Shown one piece after another: positions 1 through 8,848 of a stretch of 54,549 nt of DNA; position 1 is the stretch's first letter; each line of letters starts with the position of its first letter. The notes under the pieces were generated by a model. It was not told the origin of the DNA. It did not search any database and was given only the letters and a program-made list of their open reading frames with translations. Origin of the DNA: JBAXQQ01 sp037131695 (lineage in GTDB: Bacteria; Armatimonadota; Hebobacteria; CAIYQO01); contig CAZWZF010000030.1 in the NCBI GenBank assembly GCA_964638715.1, positions 1-54,549 on the forward strand, given 5' to 3'. The translations under genes and the position numbers were made by a program.

Positions 1-46
1 TTAACAGTCAAGTGAAATGATAATCATAAATGTGTATAAGGGTGAG

Positions 47-136
47 GGCAACGCCGCTGGGAAAATTTAATCATAATTATTGACGCTCTGTAAGAGCTTA
101 ATCTTTGTGATGATACCAAGTCCCAGCGGCGTTGCC
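47..136. repeat. Long inverted repeat, 16-bp arms
   Basis: The arms GGCAACGCCGCTGGGA (47-62) and TCCCAGCGGCGTTGCC (121-136) are perfectly complementary and enclose 58 AT-rich bases. The arms are much richer in GC than the surroundings. The layout fits a REP/MITE-like dispersed element; a structured RNA is an alternative. No second copy of the arms was noticed in this window. Confidence 0.6.
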
Positions 137-179
137 GTGGGCTATAGAATTAAAAGGTAAAGGAATTAGAATACTATGT

Positions 180-199
180 GGGAACTGTCATCAGTTCCC
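180..199. terminator. Short stem-loop downstream of the GH130-like gene
   Basis: GGGAACTG and CAGTTCCC pair perfectly around a TCAT loop. It lies about 220 bases past the stop of the minus-strand GH130-like gene and could end that transcript, but no clear T run follows on the minus strand. Confidence 0.3.
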
Positions 200-419
200 G
201 AGACAGTATCTTTTATTCGAAAATTTCAATCCTGTTTATAATTACAGTGGATCACAAGCTTGACGAAACCCAGAACTATCAAATGGCAATTTATTATTAA
301 AGTGGGATATATGAAATCTTCTATAAAGCCATAGGTAGACTTTATAAGAGAAAGCACTTTATAATGCGAACTAATTTTGAATGTCGGTTCACATTTAAAC
401 TGATTAGTATTCAAACTTG

Positions 420-1394
420 TTATCCACTCGTTTTACACAAATTAATTATTTCGCTGATCTTACCGGTTGCAAGACCAATGCAGGTGTCGGCAGCACCATA
501 ATAAATACGAAGATTGTCTTCGGCGATATCGGCGATGGCGCCACATGGGAAAACTACGTTGGGTACACGTCCCTGGCATTCATACGTGGTATCCGGGATA
601 AAAATTGGACTGTTTGCGCAACCGATAACCTTAGTTGGGTCGTCTAAGTCCAGCAACATAGCGCCAATACTATAACGGCGGGCATTGCCGGAACCGCTAA
701 CGCCATGAATGATTTCCAACCATCCGTCAGGGGTCTCTATAGGTGGGGTCGGACCAATTTTAAAACCATTCCAGTGAATCCACGGACGCTGCACTAATCG
801 GTGGCGTCCCCAATGGATTAGATCCGGCGATGAGGATAGCCATATATGTCCCATCGGGTTGCAAGGCTCAACATCGTATGTAAGCGCATAAGGCCGGTCA
901 AGTCGCACATATTGACCATTGATCTTGCGCGGGAAGAGGCACGGAACGCGGTTGCTTGGTAGAGAAATTACTTCGATGTCTTCATAGGTTTGAAAATCCT
1001 TTGTTTTCCCTAAAAGTGCCACAACACCACTATAGCATTGTCCTGGACGCATAATATAATATGTCTCTTCTTCGGGAAAGTAGGTGACTCGTGGATCAAT
1101 AGTCCATAGATCAAGTCCATCCAGGCGAGGGTCTTTGGATGAACTTATAAATGGTTCAGGACGGATGCGAAATCTCAATCCATCATCGCTTTCGGCAACA
1201 TGAATGCGAGGCATTGGGTCATTTCCCATTATGATGGCAACCAGTAAAATCGTTTTTCCATTATACGTGACCTGGCCGCAATTAAAGACGGCTTCCGCAC
1301 CGGAGAAATCCTGAGGAGTTAGAATAGGATTGCCGGCGTAACGCTTCATGATGGTGTTCATGCCACCCATAAGCGGATGTTGAGGAATTCCCAT
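420..1394 (-). CDS. GH130-like glycoside phosphorylase/hydrolase (five-bladed propeller)
   Basis: A 324-residue cytoplasmic protein with no signal peptide. It opens with the KRYAGNPILTP pattern typical of GH130 and related five-bladed beta-propeller enzymes, followed by HVAESDDGLRF and a later IDPRVTYFPEEETYYI segment, as in mannoside phosphorylases (which convert beta-mannosides plus phosphate to mannose-1-phosphate). Length fits the family. The start is supported by AGGAGA ten bases upstream. It is the second gene of a short operon behind a pseudopilin (1500-2498) controlled by the divergent LacI regulator. The exact substrate cannot be read from sequence; some GH130 members are simple hydrolases, and related GH43/GH32-type propellers are an alternative. 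Confidence 0.75.
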   Translation of the reverse strand: MGIPQHPLMGGMNTIMKRYAGNPILTPQDFSGAEAVFNCGQVTYNGKTILLVAIIMGNDPMPRIHVAESDDGLRFRIRPEPFISSSKDPRLDGLDLWTIDPRVTYFPEEETYYIMRPGQCYSGVVALLGKTKDFQTYEDIEVISLPSNRVPCLFPRKINGQYVRLDRPYALTYDVEPCNPMGHIWLSSSPDLIHWGRHRLVQRPWIHWNGFKIGPTPPIETPDGWLEIIHGVSGSGNARRYSIGAMLLDLDDPTKVIGCANSPIFIPDTTYECQGRVPNVVFPCGAIADIAEDNLRIYYGAADTCIGLATGKISEIINLCKTSG

Positions 1395-1499
1395 AATAAA
1401 GATTTCTCCTTAATTTGTTTTGTGGGATATAATAGTAATAGTTAAACTGCTATCCCTGATTAAGAGAAAGCGGTAATAGATAATATTTAGTTGCTTCGT

Positions 1500-2498
1500 T
1501 TACTGTATATATTGTGTGGTAATCGTCATTACCACAGTCGTGCCATCCCAACCGTTATTGGCGTTGGGATCGACTCGTGCATAGATTTTATCGCCCGTGG
1601 CAATAGTGATATCTGTTTCATAAGAAAATGCCGGGTTGTTTCCTGCCGGGCATGACCACGACTTCAAAGTGGTATCATTAGATGCTAACTTTACAGTTAC
1701 ACCATCACCGTTTGTACTTCCATCGCCATCAGTGTAGTCCAATTTGACATGTATCTGACCAGCCCCTGCGGGGTTTGTCCAACGGAATATCGTGCTATTG
1801 CTGTTACCTGGACCGAGAGAGCCTGTACTTTGAATTACCTGCCCCGAGTTCGGTGAAGTCCAGGCTAACCTTCCCAATCCAAGCCAATTTGTAGTCCATG
1901 TCATGAGTATTGCCTGACTGTTAAGGGCGGTTGTAGATGATGTATACATATATGACCATGGTATTGTCGGTGAAATTTCTCCGGTTGATGTGCCGGTTTT
2001 GAAGTCAGTTGTCGATTTATATGATGGACCAGCAACCATTTTTACCGCTTGTACCTGTAATGACGATATTGTTACATGACCATCTACAAAACTTTTTATG
2101 GTTTTATTGGAGTGGCGGTAGACAATACCACTGCTATCGCCATCTGCGGTGAGCCAGGTCACACTCGGGTCAGGGATAATGCCTAATGCAAAAACACTGC
2201 AACTGGCGGCGTTGTAGGTATAAGCATTCATGATATTTTTACCAGCGGTAGGGCACTGTAGGATATTGTTATCAACGTTTATATCTTGCCAGATTGTAGT
2301 TGAGGATGGCAGTATTTCTTCGTGGTCTTGGGTATACATCTGCACAGATGCTGCTATCTGTCGTTGATTGCTGGTGCAGGTTGTTTGCCGTGCCTTCTCA
2401 CGTGCGCGGGCAAAGATGGGAAAAATAATTGCGGCGAGGATGGCAATAATAGCTATTACGACTAAAAGTTCAATAAGGGTAAAACCGCGTCGATTCAT
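1500..2498 (-). CDS. Pseudopilin with H-X9-DG motif (locus 1)
   Basis: The start at 2498 is chosen because AAAGGAGAAAA precedes it; an upstream in-frame ATG at 2573 overlaps the promoter. The protein (332 residues) has a class III leader MNRRG|FTLIELL with the conserved Glu at mature position 5, then a hydrophobic helix ending FPIFARAREKARQT. Processing by a prepilin peptidase and assembly in a pilus or pseudopilus is expected from the family. RHSNKTIKSFVDGH matches the prepilin-associated H-X9-DG signature. The C-terminal half (roughly 175-332) is Ser/Thr/Asn/Gly-rich and ends in a beta-rich stretch that looks like a binding module. It leads the operon with the GH130-like gene. Confidence 0.85.
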   Translation of the reverse strand: MNRRGFTLIELLVVIAIIAILAAIIFPIFARAREKARQTTCTSNQRQIAASVQMYTQDHEEILPSSTTIWQDINVDNNILQCPTAGKNIMNAYTYNAASCSVFALGIIPDPSVTWLTADGDSSGIVYRHSNKTIKSFVDGHVTISSLQVQAVKMVAGPSYKSTTDFKTGTSTGEISPTIPWSYMYTSSTTALNSQAILMTWTTNWLGLGRLAWTSPNSGQVIQSTGSLGPGNSNSTIFRWTNPAGAGQIHVKLDYTDGDGSTNGDGVTVKLASNDTTLKSWSCPAGNNPAFSYETDITIATGDKIYARVDPNANNGWDGTTVVMTITTQYIQ

Positions 2499-2543
2499 AA
2501 TTTTCTCCTTTGATAATATATAACATGGCTTACCACGTATTGC

Positions 2544-2580
2544 ATACGTATACATTACAGTGTATAATTCCATTTGTCAA
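2544..2580 (-). promoter_or_regulatory. Promoter and LacI-type operator of locus 1
   Basis: On the minus strand TTGACA (2580-2575) and TAATGT (2557-2552) are 17 bases apart. The palindrome ATACGTAT (2551-2544) follows the -10 directly, where a LacI-type repressor would block initiation. It drives the pseudopilin/GH130 operon and argues against the upstream ATG at 2573. That the adjacent LacI protein binds here is inference from position and from the same layout in loci 2 and 3. Confidence 0.6.
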
Positions 2581-2611
2581 GCCTAAAATTACCAATTTAA
2601 AAAATATTTTA

Positions 2612-2659
2612 TTGACTGGGAAAGAATTTCTGTTTATACTTTTCATGTAAATAAACATG
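2612..2659 (+). promoter_or_regulatory. Promoter of the locus 1 LacI gene, with inverted repeat
   Basis: TTGACT (2612-2617) and TATACT (2635-2640) are separated by 17 bases. An inverted repeat, CATGT and ACATG with six bases between (2644-2659), lies at the expected transcription start and may be a regulatory site. The promoter faces the regulator gene at 2703. Confidence 0.6.
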
Positions 2660-2702
2660 ATTTAATAGGTATCTGAACATCGTTGAATAGGATTGAGAAA
2701 GT

Positions 2703-3872
2703 ATGGCATTACAAAAACAATGTATATCCGACATCGAAATTAATCAAGTGACTCAGGCAGATATAGCGCGTGCCTGTGGTATGCGTCAGGCTACAGTTTC
2801 GCGCGCGTTAAATGGCAGTTCATTGGTGAATGAAGAGACGCGGGTGCGGATTGCGGAAATTGCTATGGAGATGGGTTATGACCTTAACCAGCATGATGCG
2901 GCACGACGTATGATAATGCGAAGGCGTGGTAAACAATATATTAACAAGGTTATTGCGTTACTTTACCCGCGTGAGAATTTATCAGGAGATGGTTTTTTCG
3001 GTAGGTTATTTCGCGGGATTTCTACTGTTGTCACTGCTGAAGAATTTGGATTATTGGTACAAACTATGCCAAACAGTTTGACCGACGACCATGCACCCAT
3101 CCCGCTTCAGCACATGTTTAGCGGTGGTAATATAGACGGCATCATCCATTTCCCAATGTATTCTACCCGTGATATAATTCCGCGCTTGCGTACCATGCAT
3201 GGTTTCGGCAATCGTCCGGTAGTAAGTCTAATGGCGCCGATGGCTGGAACAACACTGATAGATACTGATCAACGGCAAGCAGGTTATATTGCCGGACAAC
3301 ACCTGCTGGAACTTGGTCATAAACATATTTTGCACTTTATTTTCCCTACAGAGAATACAGCACAGGAACTTCGACTGGCGGGGTTGCGCGATGCATATGC
3401 ACATGCAGGTCTTAATGCTGCTGATTATTTGAAGACAATGGAGATCGTTCTCTTTAATAGCTGGATGAACCCTGGAAATTTACCGGGACAGCGTATGAAT
3501 GTCCCGGATGCGGAAATAAAACCTGATCCATATCGTGAACAATTTCTGGCATTTATGCACACCCATCCAGAGATTACAGCAATTATAGGTCTGAATGATG
3601 CAAATGCTTTGCAAACCTGGTATGCCCTTTCAGGTATAGGATGGCGTATTCCGGACGATATCAGTATAATTGGCTTTGACGATACAGATGGAATATTTGA
3701 TTCTGAAGGACGCAATCTTCTTACCTCACTTCATGTACCGCTGGAAGAAATCGGCGAAATTGCTGCCCGGCAAATCATCAGTCAGATTACCGAAACTGAT
3801 TCAGCCGAAGACGAAATTATTCTGCCTATTGAACTAATGGTGCGTAGTTCAACAGCGCCTCGAAAGGCTTGA
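2703..3872 (+). CDS. LacI-family transcriptional regulator (locus 1)
   Basis: A 389-residue regulator. Residues about 17-70 form the LacI helix-turn-helix (TQADIARACGMRQATVSRAL) and hinge; the rest is a periplasmic-binding-protein-like effector domain with the usual DDISIIGFDDTD segment and a C-terminal SLHVPLEEIGEIAARQI. The hinge region carries an insertion (ARRMIMRRRGKQYIN) shared with the two other LacI proteins of the window, so the three are a lineage-specific subfamily. It is divergent from the pseudopilin/GH130 operon, which it probably represses in the absence of a sugar ligand. The ribosome site is weak. Confidence 0.92.
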   Translation: MALQKQCISDIEINQVTQADIARACGMRQATVSRALNGSSLVNEETRVRIAEIAMEMGYDLNQHDAARRMIMRRRGKQYINKVIALLYPRENLSGDGFFGRLFRGISTVVTAEEFGLLVQTMPNSLTDDHAPIPLQHMFSGGNIDGIIHFPMYSTRDIIPRLRTMHGFGNRPVVSLMAPMAGTTLIDTDQRQAGYIAGQHLLELGHKHILHFIFPTENTAQELRLAGLRDAYAHAGLNAADYLKTMEIVLFNSWMNPGNLPGQRMNVPDAEIKPDPYREQFLAFMHTHPEITAIIGLNDANALQTWYALSGIGWRIPDDISIIGFDDTDGIFDSEGRNLLTSLHVPLEEIGEIAARQIISQITETDSAEDEIILPIELMVRSSTAPRKA

Positions 3873-4015
3873 TAAATACTGTTTTCGAATATTAGAGTTT
3901 GGAGATGGCTAAGATTAAGAAAGCTTTTTTCATTGTATTACCTGGCACACCGAATAATTACCTGTACCTGATAAAATCGCTAAGCATTTTTTTTCAATTC
4001 ATCACAAATATTCTC

Positions 4016-4063
4016 TTGACAAAAATAAGGCAAATGGTATAATTGTATCGTTCCATAAATTGG
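4016..4063 (+). promoter_or_regulatory. Promoter of the SGNH esterase gene
   Basis: TTGACA (4016-4021) and a perfect TATAAT (4038-4043) are 16 bases apart. A short inverted repeat, TCCA and TGGA around five bases, lies just downstream (about 4051-4063) and could be an operator, though it does not match the CG-centred palindromes of the other promoters. Confidence 0.6.
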
Positions 4064-4089
4064 ATATCAACTTGGAATTGAGTTAAAAA

Positions 4090-5157
4090 ATGAAACAATT
4101 AAAATTAAATGGGCCGCATATAAATTGGGAACATGTCGAGGAACTTTCTTTAGGAAATTCCGGGGTTATACCACAGCGTTTTCCTACCTCAGCAATAAAT
4201 AGTTTTGGCAATATGGCGAGAATAGCCCGCATGACCGCCGGCATCGAAATGCAAGTACAAGGGCAGATATCACAATTGGAAATAAAATTGCGTCTGCTCG
4301 ATTCCGACCTTTATGGCGTTACCGCTGAGTTATTCAGCGGGCCGCACAAACTCCTGCCCACCTGGAATCTTGACCCGTATTCGACAGACATCCAAACGAT
4401 GACATTTGATATTGAAAATAATTTTTGCAGCCAATATCCCATCCGTTTTATTTTCCCGACACATTGCACTTTGGAAATAATCAGCGTTTCGGTTGATGAT
4501 AATGCAGAAATGTATACCAATTTTAAATCTTACGACTATAGCGAAAATACCGAACAACCAGGAAAAAAATGGCTTGTTCACGGCGATTCCATCACCCAGG
4601 GGTCGAATGTCTCTTCACCGTCATGTACATGGGTAGATTTAACCGCCCGCATGCTGAATATGATACCAATTAACCTGGGCATCGGCAGTTATGGACGGGC
4701 AGAACTTGAAATGGCGGAATATATCGCATCACGTCAGGATTTTGACGTTTTATCACTGCATATGGGTATAAATTGCGCTACAGCAGATGATATTGACGAT
4801 TTTCCAGAACGATTCCAAAACTTTCTCAGTATTATCCGCAAATCCCATCAGAATAAACCAATAATTGTATGCACCCCAATATATAGCCATTTTGAAATGG
4901 GAATAAACGCAGCAGGAACTAAAAAGGTACGCAAAACAATGACCAATACCTGCCAAAAAATGCAAATGGCTGGCGACAAACAACTATTTCTTATCAATGG
5001 CCTGGATATCATCGACGATCCATATTATTTAAGGGCAGATGTGCTGCACCTCAGCGACTTTGGCGCGATGAAATACGCCATCGGCATAGTTCCATACCTG
5101 CAAACATTCCTGAAAGAATCAGAAAAAGTTAAAGCAGTTAGCGCATTAGTAAAGTAG
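4090..5157 (+). CDS. SGNH/GDSL-type esterase
   Basis: A 355-residue hydrolase without a signal peptide. The N-terminal ~155 residues look like the beta-sandwich often found ahead of carbohydrate esterase SGNH domains. The catalytic blocks are clear: HGDSITQG with nucleophile Ser167, LGIGSYG as block II, MGIN with Asn228 as block III, and RADVLHL with Asp317/His320 as block V. Such enzymes remove acetyl or other acyl groups from sugars. It has its own promoter and lies between the locus 1 regulator and the convergent GH94 gene, so de-esterification of oligosaccharides taken up by the cell is a reasonable inference. Confidence 0.85.
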   Translation: MKQLKLNGPHINWEHVEELSLGNSGVIPQRFPTSAINSFGNMARIARMTAGIEMQVQGQISQLEIKLRLLDSDLYGVTAELFSGPHKLLPTWNLDPYSTDIQTMTFDIENNFCSQYPIRFIFPTHCTLEIISVSVDDNAEMYTNFKSYDYSENTEQPGKKWLVHGDSITQGSNVSSPSCTWVDLTARMLNMIPINLGIGSYGRAELEMAEYIASRQDFDVLSLHMGINCATADDIDDFPERFQNFLSIIRKSHQNKPIIVCTPIYSHFEMGINAAGTKKVRKTMTNTCQKMQMAGDKQLFLINGLDIIDDPYYLRADVLHLSDFGAMKYAIGIVPYLQTFLKESEKVKAVSALVK

Positions 5158-5169
5158 ATTTTTTGGGTA

Positions 5170-5349
5170 TTACACAGAGAAATGAATTAAAAATTGATAA
5201 TTAAAAATTAAAAATTGTAAGTATTCAATAGAATTTTTTTTATCATAATTAAATGAGTTTGTAAATGATAATAAAACTTACAGATAATTTTTAACTTTCA
5301 ATTTTTAATTTTTAATTTTATATGTCTTCTCTGTGAATCTCTGTGTAAC
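5170..5349. repeat. AT-rich inverted-repeat element between convergent genes
   Basis: The outer arms TTACACAGAGAA (5170-5181) and TCTCTGTGTAA (near 5338-5348) are complementary, as are the inner ATTAAAAATTAAAAATTG-type arms (about 5186-5217 and 5286-5320) and the GTAAGT/ACTTAC pair. The whole region folds back on itself. It separates the 3' ends of the SGNH and GH94 genes and may end transcription from both sides; a MITE-like origin is also possible. Confidence 0.5.
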
Positions 5350-5355
5350 AAATGA

Positions 5356-7761
5356 TTACAACTTAACTACAACCTTACAACTCACTCTTTCATCGCAATG
5401 TGTTATCAAATTTCCTTCAATAACTACGCCATCCACCTCTATTTCTGCTTTATCTCTGCCGGTTTGTTCTACGGTGATGTCGTATTTGCACCCACGAAAT
5501 ACGCGTTCTACTTTGAAACCTGGCCATGATTTTGGGATACAGGGGGTTATTCGCAAACCTGCTATTTCCGGCTTGATCCCCAGGATATATTGCGTCGCCG
5601 CGATATACATCCATGCTGCGGTGCCGGTGAGCCAGGTGACATTTGCCAGCCCGAAACGGTCGGCGTCGGGGCCGAACAGGTTGCTGGCATAGGCGTAAGG
5701 TTCGCCCATATATTTTTCCATTCCCGCTGTTTGCGACGCGATGTGGGGTATCATCTGGTGGTAATATTTCCACGCCTTTTCCGGCCGGTTCAGCATACAT
5801 TCCGCAATGACTGCCCAGGTGTTGGCGTGGCAGAATATGGCGGCGTTTTCTCCCATGCCAGGATGGTACGAAAATAGCGGGTCGTCCGCGCTTGGGTAGT
5901 CAGTCACCGCCGGATGCACCTTCTTGATTCCCAGCGGGGTATCCAGCAATTCCGCGACGCTGTCCATCGCCTGTCGCTGCTGCTCTGGCGTTCCCATATT
6001 GGACATAACCGACCAGCTTTGGCTGTTCAAAAATATCTGCGCCTGTGGAGCGGTATGGGTTCCCAACACTGTGCCGTCATCCATTATCGCCCGTTTAAAC
6101 CACGCGCCATCCCAACCGATTTTATTCACTGCGGCGGTCAATTCTGCCGTGAAATCTTCTGCCAGTTTAGCGGTTTCTTCATCGTGCTTTATCCGCGCCA
6201 TTTCCGCCAGTTTCGGCAACACCACGCCAAGCTGCATCGCTGTCCAAAAACTCTCGCCCTTCCCTTTCTGGCAAACCTTCCACATGGAATCATTCCAGTC
6301 CGATGCCAGCATCAGCGGCAAACCATTCTCCCCCATTCTCCCACGGGTAAAGGCGAAACTGCGGCACAAATGGTCATACACGGTTCCCTCGCCGCCATCA
6401 TAATATGGCGCCGCGTCATCCAAAATAGCAGTGTCGCCGCTTTCCGCTATCCAACTCCACACTGTCAATATTGGCCACAAATGATCGTCGGAATGTTCTT
6501 TGTTCAGCGGTTCCATCCCTTCCACCGGGAAACACATGTGGTTGCAATGCCCGTCCTGGTATTGCTGTCCCATTAATTCGTGAATCTTCGCCCGCGACGT
6601 CGACAGGTCAAGGCTGATGGTCGCCAATATATCCTGCGCGGTATCGCGGAAACCTACCCCGCGAAAACCGAGTGCATAATACGATATGCTGCGGGAAAAC
6701 AGAAAATTGCGTTCCGCCTGATACGGGTTCCACACATTCACCTGGCGCTGGGCATCAGTATCCGGCAACTGCGCCTGAAAAACGTTCAACCGCGCGTCCC
6801 AATAGCTTTTCAATGCCTGCCAGTGTGCCTCTACCGCTCCCGGCGCGCGCAACGATTCCAGCTTGCTTTTCGCCGCTTCAGTGCCAATTTCAATCGCCTT
6901 GTGCGCCGCGATTGAAACACCAACCGGGGTTTGCACCGCGCCAAGGAAGAATGATACTTCCCGGGTTTCCCCCGGCTTCAGTTCCAACGAACATTGCAAC
7001 GCGCCGCAGCCATCGCCGCCAACCAGGTCCGATTTCTGGCAGCCTTTTTCCAGTCCAATCGGGTCTGCCTCTGACCGGTACGAGCCGATAAACACGTCGC
7101 GGTTGCCATCCCAGGAAGTCAGCGGTTGGTCGGCGGCAAAATAAATCTCCGGTGTTTCCATCGGCTTCATCTGCTGAATCATCCCATAATGATACAACAA
7201 ACCATCATAATCCTGCTGGTAGGTGACGGAAATTTGATGTTTCATATAGCACTGCCATTGCACCTCGCGCAGGTATTCCATCAGGCTAAACTCGACATAG
7301 GCGACCAGGTCTATCCGGCGCGACCGTCCGCTATTATTGCTCACCGTCATCCGTTTTATCAGCACATCCTCGTCTGGCGGCACAAAATATGTTGCCGAAG
7401 CCGCAATCCCCTTTTCCTCGCAACTAAACCGCGAATACCCCATGCCATGAGAAGATGACCACTGCTCCGGCTTATGGGTACATGGTTCACCGCTGACCGA
7501 CCAGTATTCCCCGCTCTCCGCGTCGCGCAGGTACAAGTATGGCCCGGGTCTATCCATCGGCAAGTTGTAAAACCGGTACCGGGTAATCCGCCAAATCTGC
7601 GGCGACCGGAACCATGCCAATCCGCCCCCCGCCTGGCTGATCATTACATGAAAATTGCCATTAGACAAATAATTAATCCAGGGCGTAGGCATATCCGACC
7701 GCCAAAAATCAATCTCGCGGGAAGGATCATTAAAATTATAATAGTCTTGCCAGTTGGTCAT
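5356..7761 (-). CDS. GH94-family glycoside phosphorylase (cellobiose phosphorylase-like)
   Basis: At 801 residues this matches the usual GH94 length. The N-terminal beta-sandwich (NYLSNGNFHVMISQAGGGLAWF, then RPGPYLYLRD) is followed by the (alpha/alpha)6 catalytic barrel. Asp488 lies in a DWND motif at the position of the catalytic acid of cellobiose and chitobiose phosphorylases, and CHANTWAVIAECML is the conserved segment late in the barrel. The reaction is phosphorolysis of a beta-linked disaccharide to a sugar-1-phosphate plus sugar in the cytoplasm. AAGGA lies upstream of the ATG. The GC content is higher than in the neighbours. Cellobiose, chitobiose or laminaribiose specificity cannot be decided by reading. 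Confidence 0.9.
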   Translation of the reverse strand: MTNWQDYYNFNDPSREIDFWRSDMPTPWINYLSNGNFHVMISQAGGGLAWFRSPQIWRITRYRFYNLPMDRPGPYLYLRDAESGEYWSVSGEPCTHKPEQWSSSHGMGYSRFSCEEKGIAASATYFVPPDEDVLIKRMTVSNNSGRSRRIDLVAYVEFSLMEYLREVQWQCYMKHQISVTYQQDYDGLLYHYGMIQQMKPMETPEIYFAADQPLTSWDGNRDVFIGSYRSEADPIGLEKGCQKSDLVGGDGCGALQCSLELKPGETREVSFFLGAVQTPVGVSIAAHKAIEIGTEAAKSKLESLRAPGAVEAHWQALKSYWDARLNVFQAQLPDTDAQRQVNVWNPYQAERNFLFSRSISYYALGFRGVGFRDTAQDILATISLDLSTSRAKIHELMGQQYQDGHCNHMCFPVEGMEPLNKEHSDDHLWPILTVWSWIAESGDTAILDDAAPYYDGGEGTVYDHLCRSFAFTRGRMGENGLPLMLASDWNDSMWKVCQKGKGESFWTAMQLGVVLPKLAEMARIKHDEETAKLAEDFTAELTAAVNKIGWDGAWFKRAIMDDGTVLGTHTAPQAQIFLNSQSWSVMSNMGTPEQQRQAMDSVAELLDTPLGIKKVHPAVTDYPSADDPLFSYHPGMGENAAIFCHANTWAVIAECMLNRPEKAWKYYHQMIPHIASQTAGMEKYMGEPYAYASNLFGPDADRFGLANVTWLTGTAAWMYIAATQYILGIKPEIAGLRITPCIPKSWPGFKVERVFRGCKYDITVEQTGRDKAEIEVDGVVIEGNLITHCDERVSCKVVVKL

Positions 7762-7835
7762 GGGTTTTTAGTTCCTTATAAAGTCAGGTTGTAATGTTTA
7801 ATATCGCGGGTCACCTGTCGTGAACCTTCGGTTTG

Positions 7836-7860
7836 AACTATTCGGAAATTCCGGATAGTT
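7836..7860. promoter_or_regulatory. 25-bp near-palindrome upstream of the GH94 gene
   Basis: AACTATTCGGAA and TTCCGGATAGTT pair with one mismatch around a single A. It lies about 75-100 bases upstream of the GH94 start. It could be an operator or a hairpin in the leader, or the terminator of the Fic gene that ends at 7943. Confidence 0.45.
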
Positions 7861-7902
7861 GGATTTGATACCAATTCATTATTATCATATATTTTTTGAA
7901 TA

Positions 7903-7923
7903 TATTCGTTTACTATACGAATA
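7903..7923. promoter_or_regulatory. Second palindrome upstream of the GH94 gene
   Basis: TATTCGT and ACGAATA are perfect inverted arms separated by seven bases. The element sits 20 bases past the Fic stop codon and about 140 bases ahead of the GH94 start. An operator role is suggested by symmetry only. Confidence 0.4.
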
Positions 7924-7942
7924 GTAATTTCTTTACTGTTTT

Positions 7943-8848
7943 TTATTTGCCATCAGTGTATCCATCCGTTATATCATCTTCTTGCTCATAGTAGTATGAA
8001 TAATCTATGCCTTTCATAAATAGTTCGCGGTCATTGATTTTATCCGTCAATGCAGTCGCGAGCAAGGCTTTAATTGTCTTATTATTCATTACACTTTGCT
8101 CCATCGCGGCAAGGTATTCTTTTTTACCAATAAGGCTCCAATCCACACACAGTTTAAGGTTCTTTTTAAATATTAAATCAAGCCAAATGCGTGTGCTTCT
8201 GCCGTTGCCCTCCATAAAAGGATGTGCAACATTCATTTCTACATATTTATTTACAATTTCATCAAAAGTGCTTTCAGGCATTTTTTCAATTTTTCTAAGT
8301 GTTTCAGGCAAAAACCGAGACATTGCAAATTGAAAGCCACCCTTTGCAATGTTTAGTGTTCGGATTTGACCTGCAAAGTCATACAGCCCACCAAATAAAT
8401 AGCCGTGAATCTGTTGCAAACCTTTTAATGTGCCAACTTCAATAGTATCTAAAAGAGAACTATCAAAAAGGGTGTATGCCTTCGATTTGCTTTTTCCATC
8501 AATGGTTTCGTCACTGTATGTGAACCATTTGATAAATTCTTTTGTTTTTTTACTTGGCACATTTTCAACAAGCGAAACTATGTCATCTTGAATCAAACAG
8601 TCAGTTGCATATTTTTTACCATCTTTAGCAATCAATTTCAGTTGACTACAATTTGTAGCCAACTGAATATTTTTTTGTTTTAAACGTGTTTTCAAGACAG
8701 TCCAATATTTACGAGGGTCTGTGCTTTCAGTTAAAATACCGATAATATCAACTACAGAAAACCACCATTTGGCATTTTCATCATCCCAAACAGCACGGAC
8801 TTCACTATCATCAAAAAAACGAACGGAAACTTTATTCATCTTTGCCAC
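7943..8848 (-). CDS. Fic-domain protein with Bro-N-like N-terminus
   Basis: The N-terminal ~110 residues (VRFFDDSEVRAVWDDENAKWWFS, then a WTVLKTRLKQK stretch) resemble the phage-type Bro-N/antirepressor domain. The C-terminal part is a Fic domain with the complete active-site motif HPFMEGNGRSTR (His near residue 209) and the upstream flap region GQIRTLNIAKGGFQFA. Fic enzymes transfer AMP or another nucleotide group to a protein target. A GTG start is shown; the ATG at 8839 with GGCGGTGGC upstream is equally plausible. The gene stands alone among sugar genes and has lower GC than the GH94 neighbour, suggesting acquisition. No separate antitoxin gene is seen. Confidence 0.85.
   Translation of the reverse strand: MAKMNKVSVRFFDDSEVRAVWDDENAKWWFSVVDIIGILTESTDPRKYWTVLKTRLKQKNIQLATNCSQLKLIAKDGKKYATDCLIQDDIVSLVENVPSKKTKEFIKWFTYSDETIDGKSKSKAYTLFDSSLLDTIEVGTLKGLQQIHGYLFGGLYDFAGQIRTLNIAKGGFQFAMSRFLPETLRKIEKMPESTFDEIVNKYVEMNVAHPFMEGNGRSTRIWLDLIFKKNLKLCVDWSLIGKKEYLAAMEQSVMNNKTIKALLATALTDKINDRELFMKGIDYSYYYEQEDDITDGYTDGK

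Larger units (their letters stand above)
1..419. other. Gene-free left edge with inverted repeats
   Basis: I see no convincing gene here; the only open frame of note (226-414, minus) has no ribosome site and an unremarkable composition. The stretch holds two inverted repeats, listed separately. It lies downstream of the GH130-like gene, so it probably contains that operon's 3' region. Confidence 0.5.

Noticed and set aside
226..414. A 62-residue minus-strand frame left of the GH130-like gene
   Set aside because: No ribosome site, no recognisable motif, and it lies in the likely 3' region of another transcript.
5450..7794. Many long open frames antisense to the GH94 gene (for example 5914-6576 and 6672-7091)
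   Set aside because: They lie on the opposite strand of a well-supported enzyme gene, lack ribosome sites and arise from its higher GC content.
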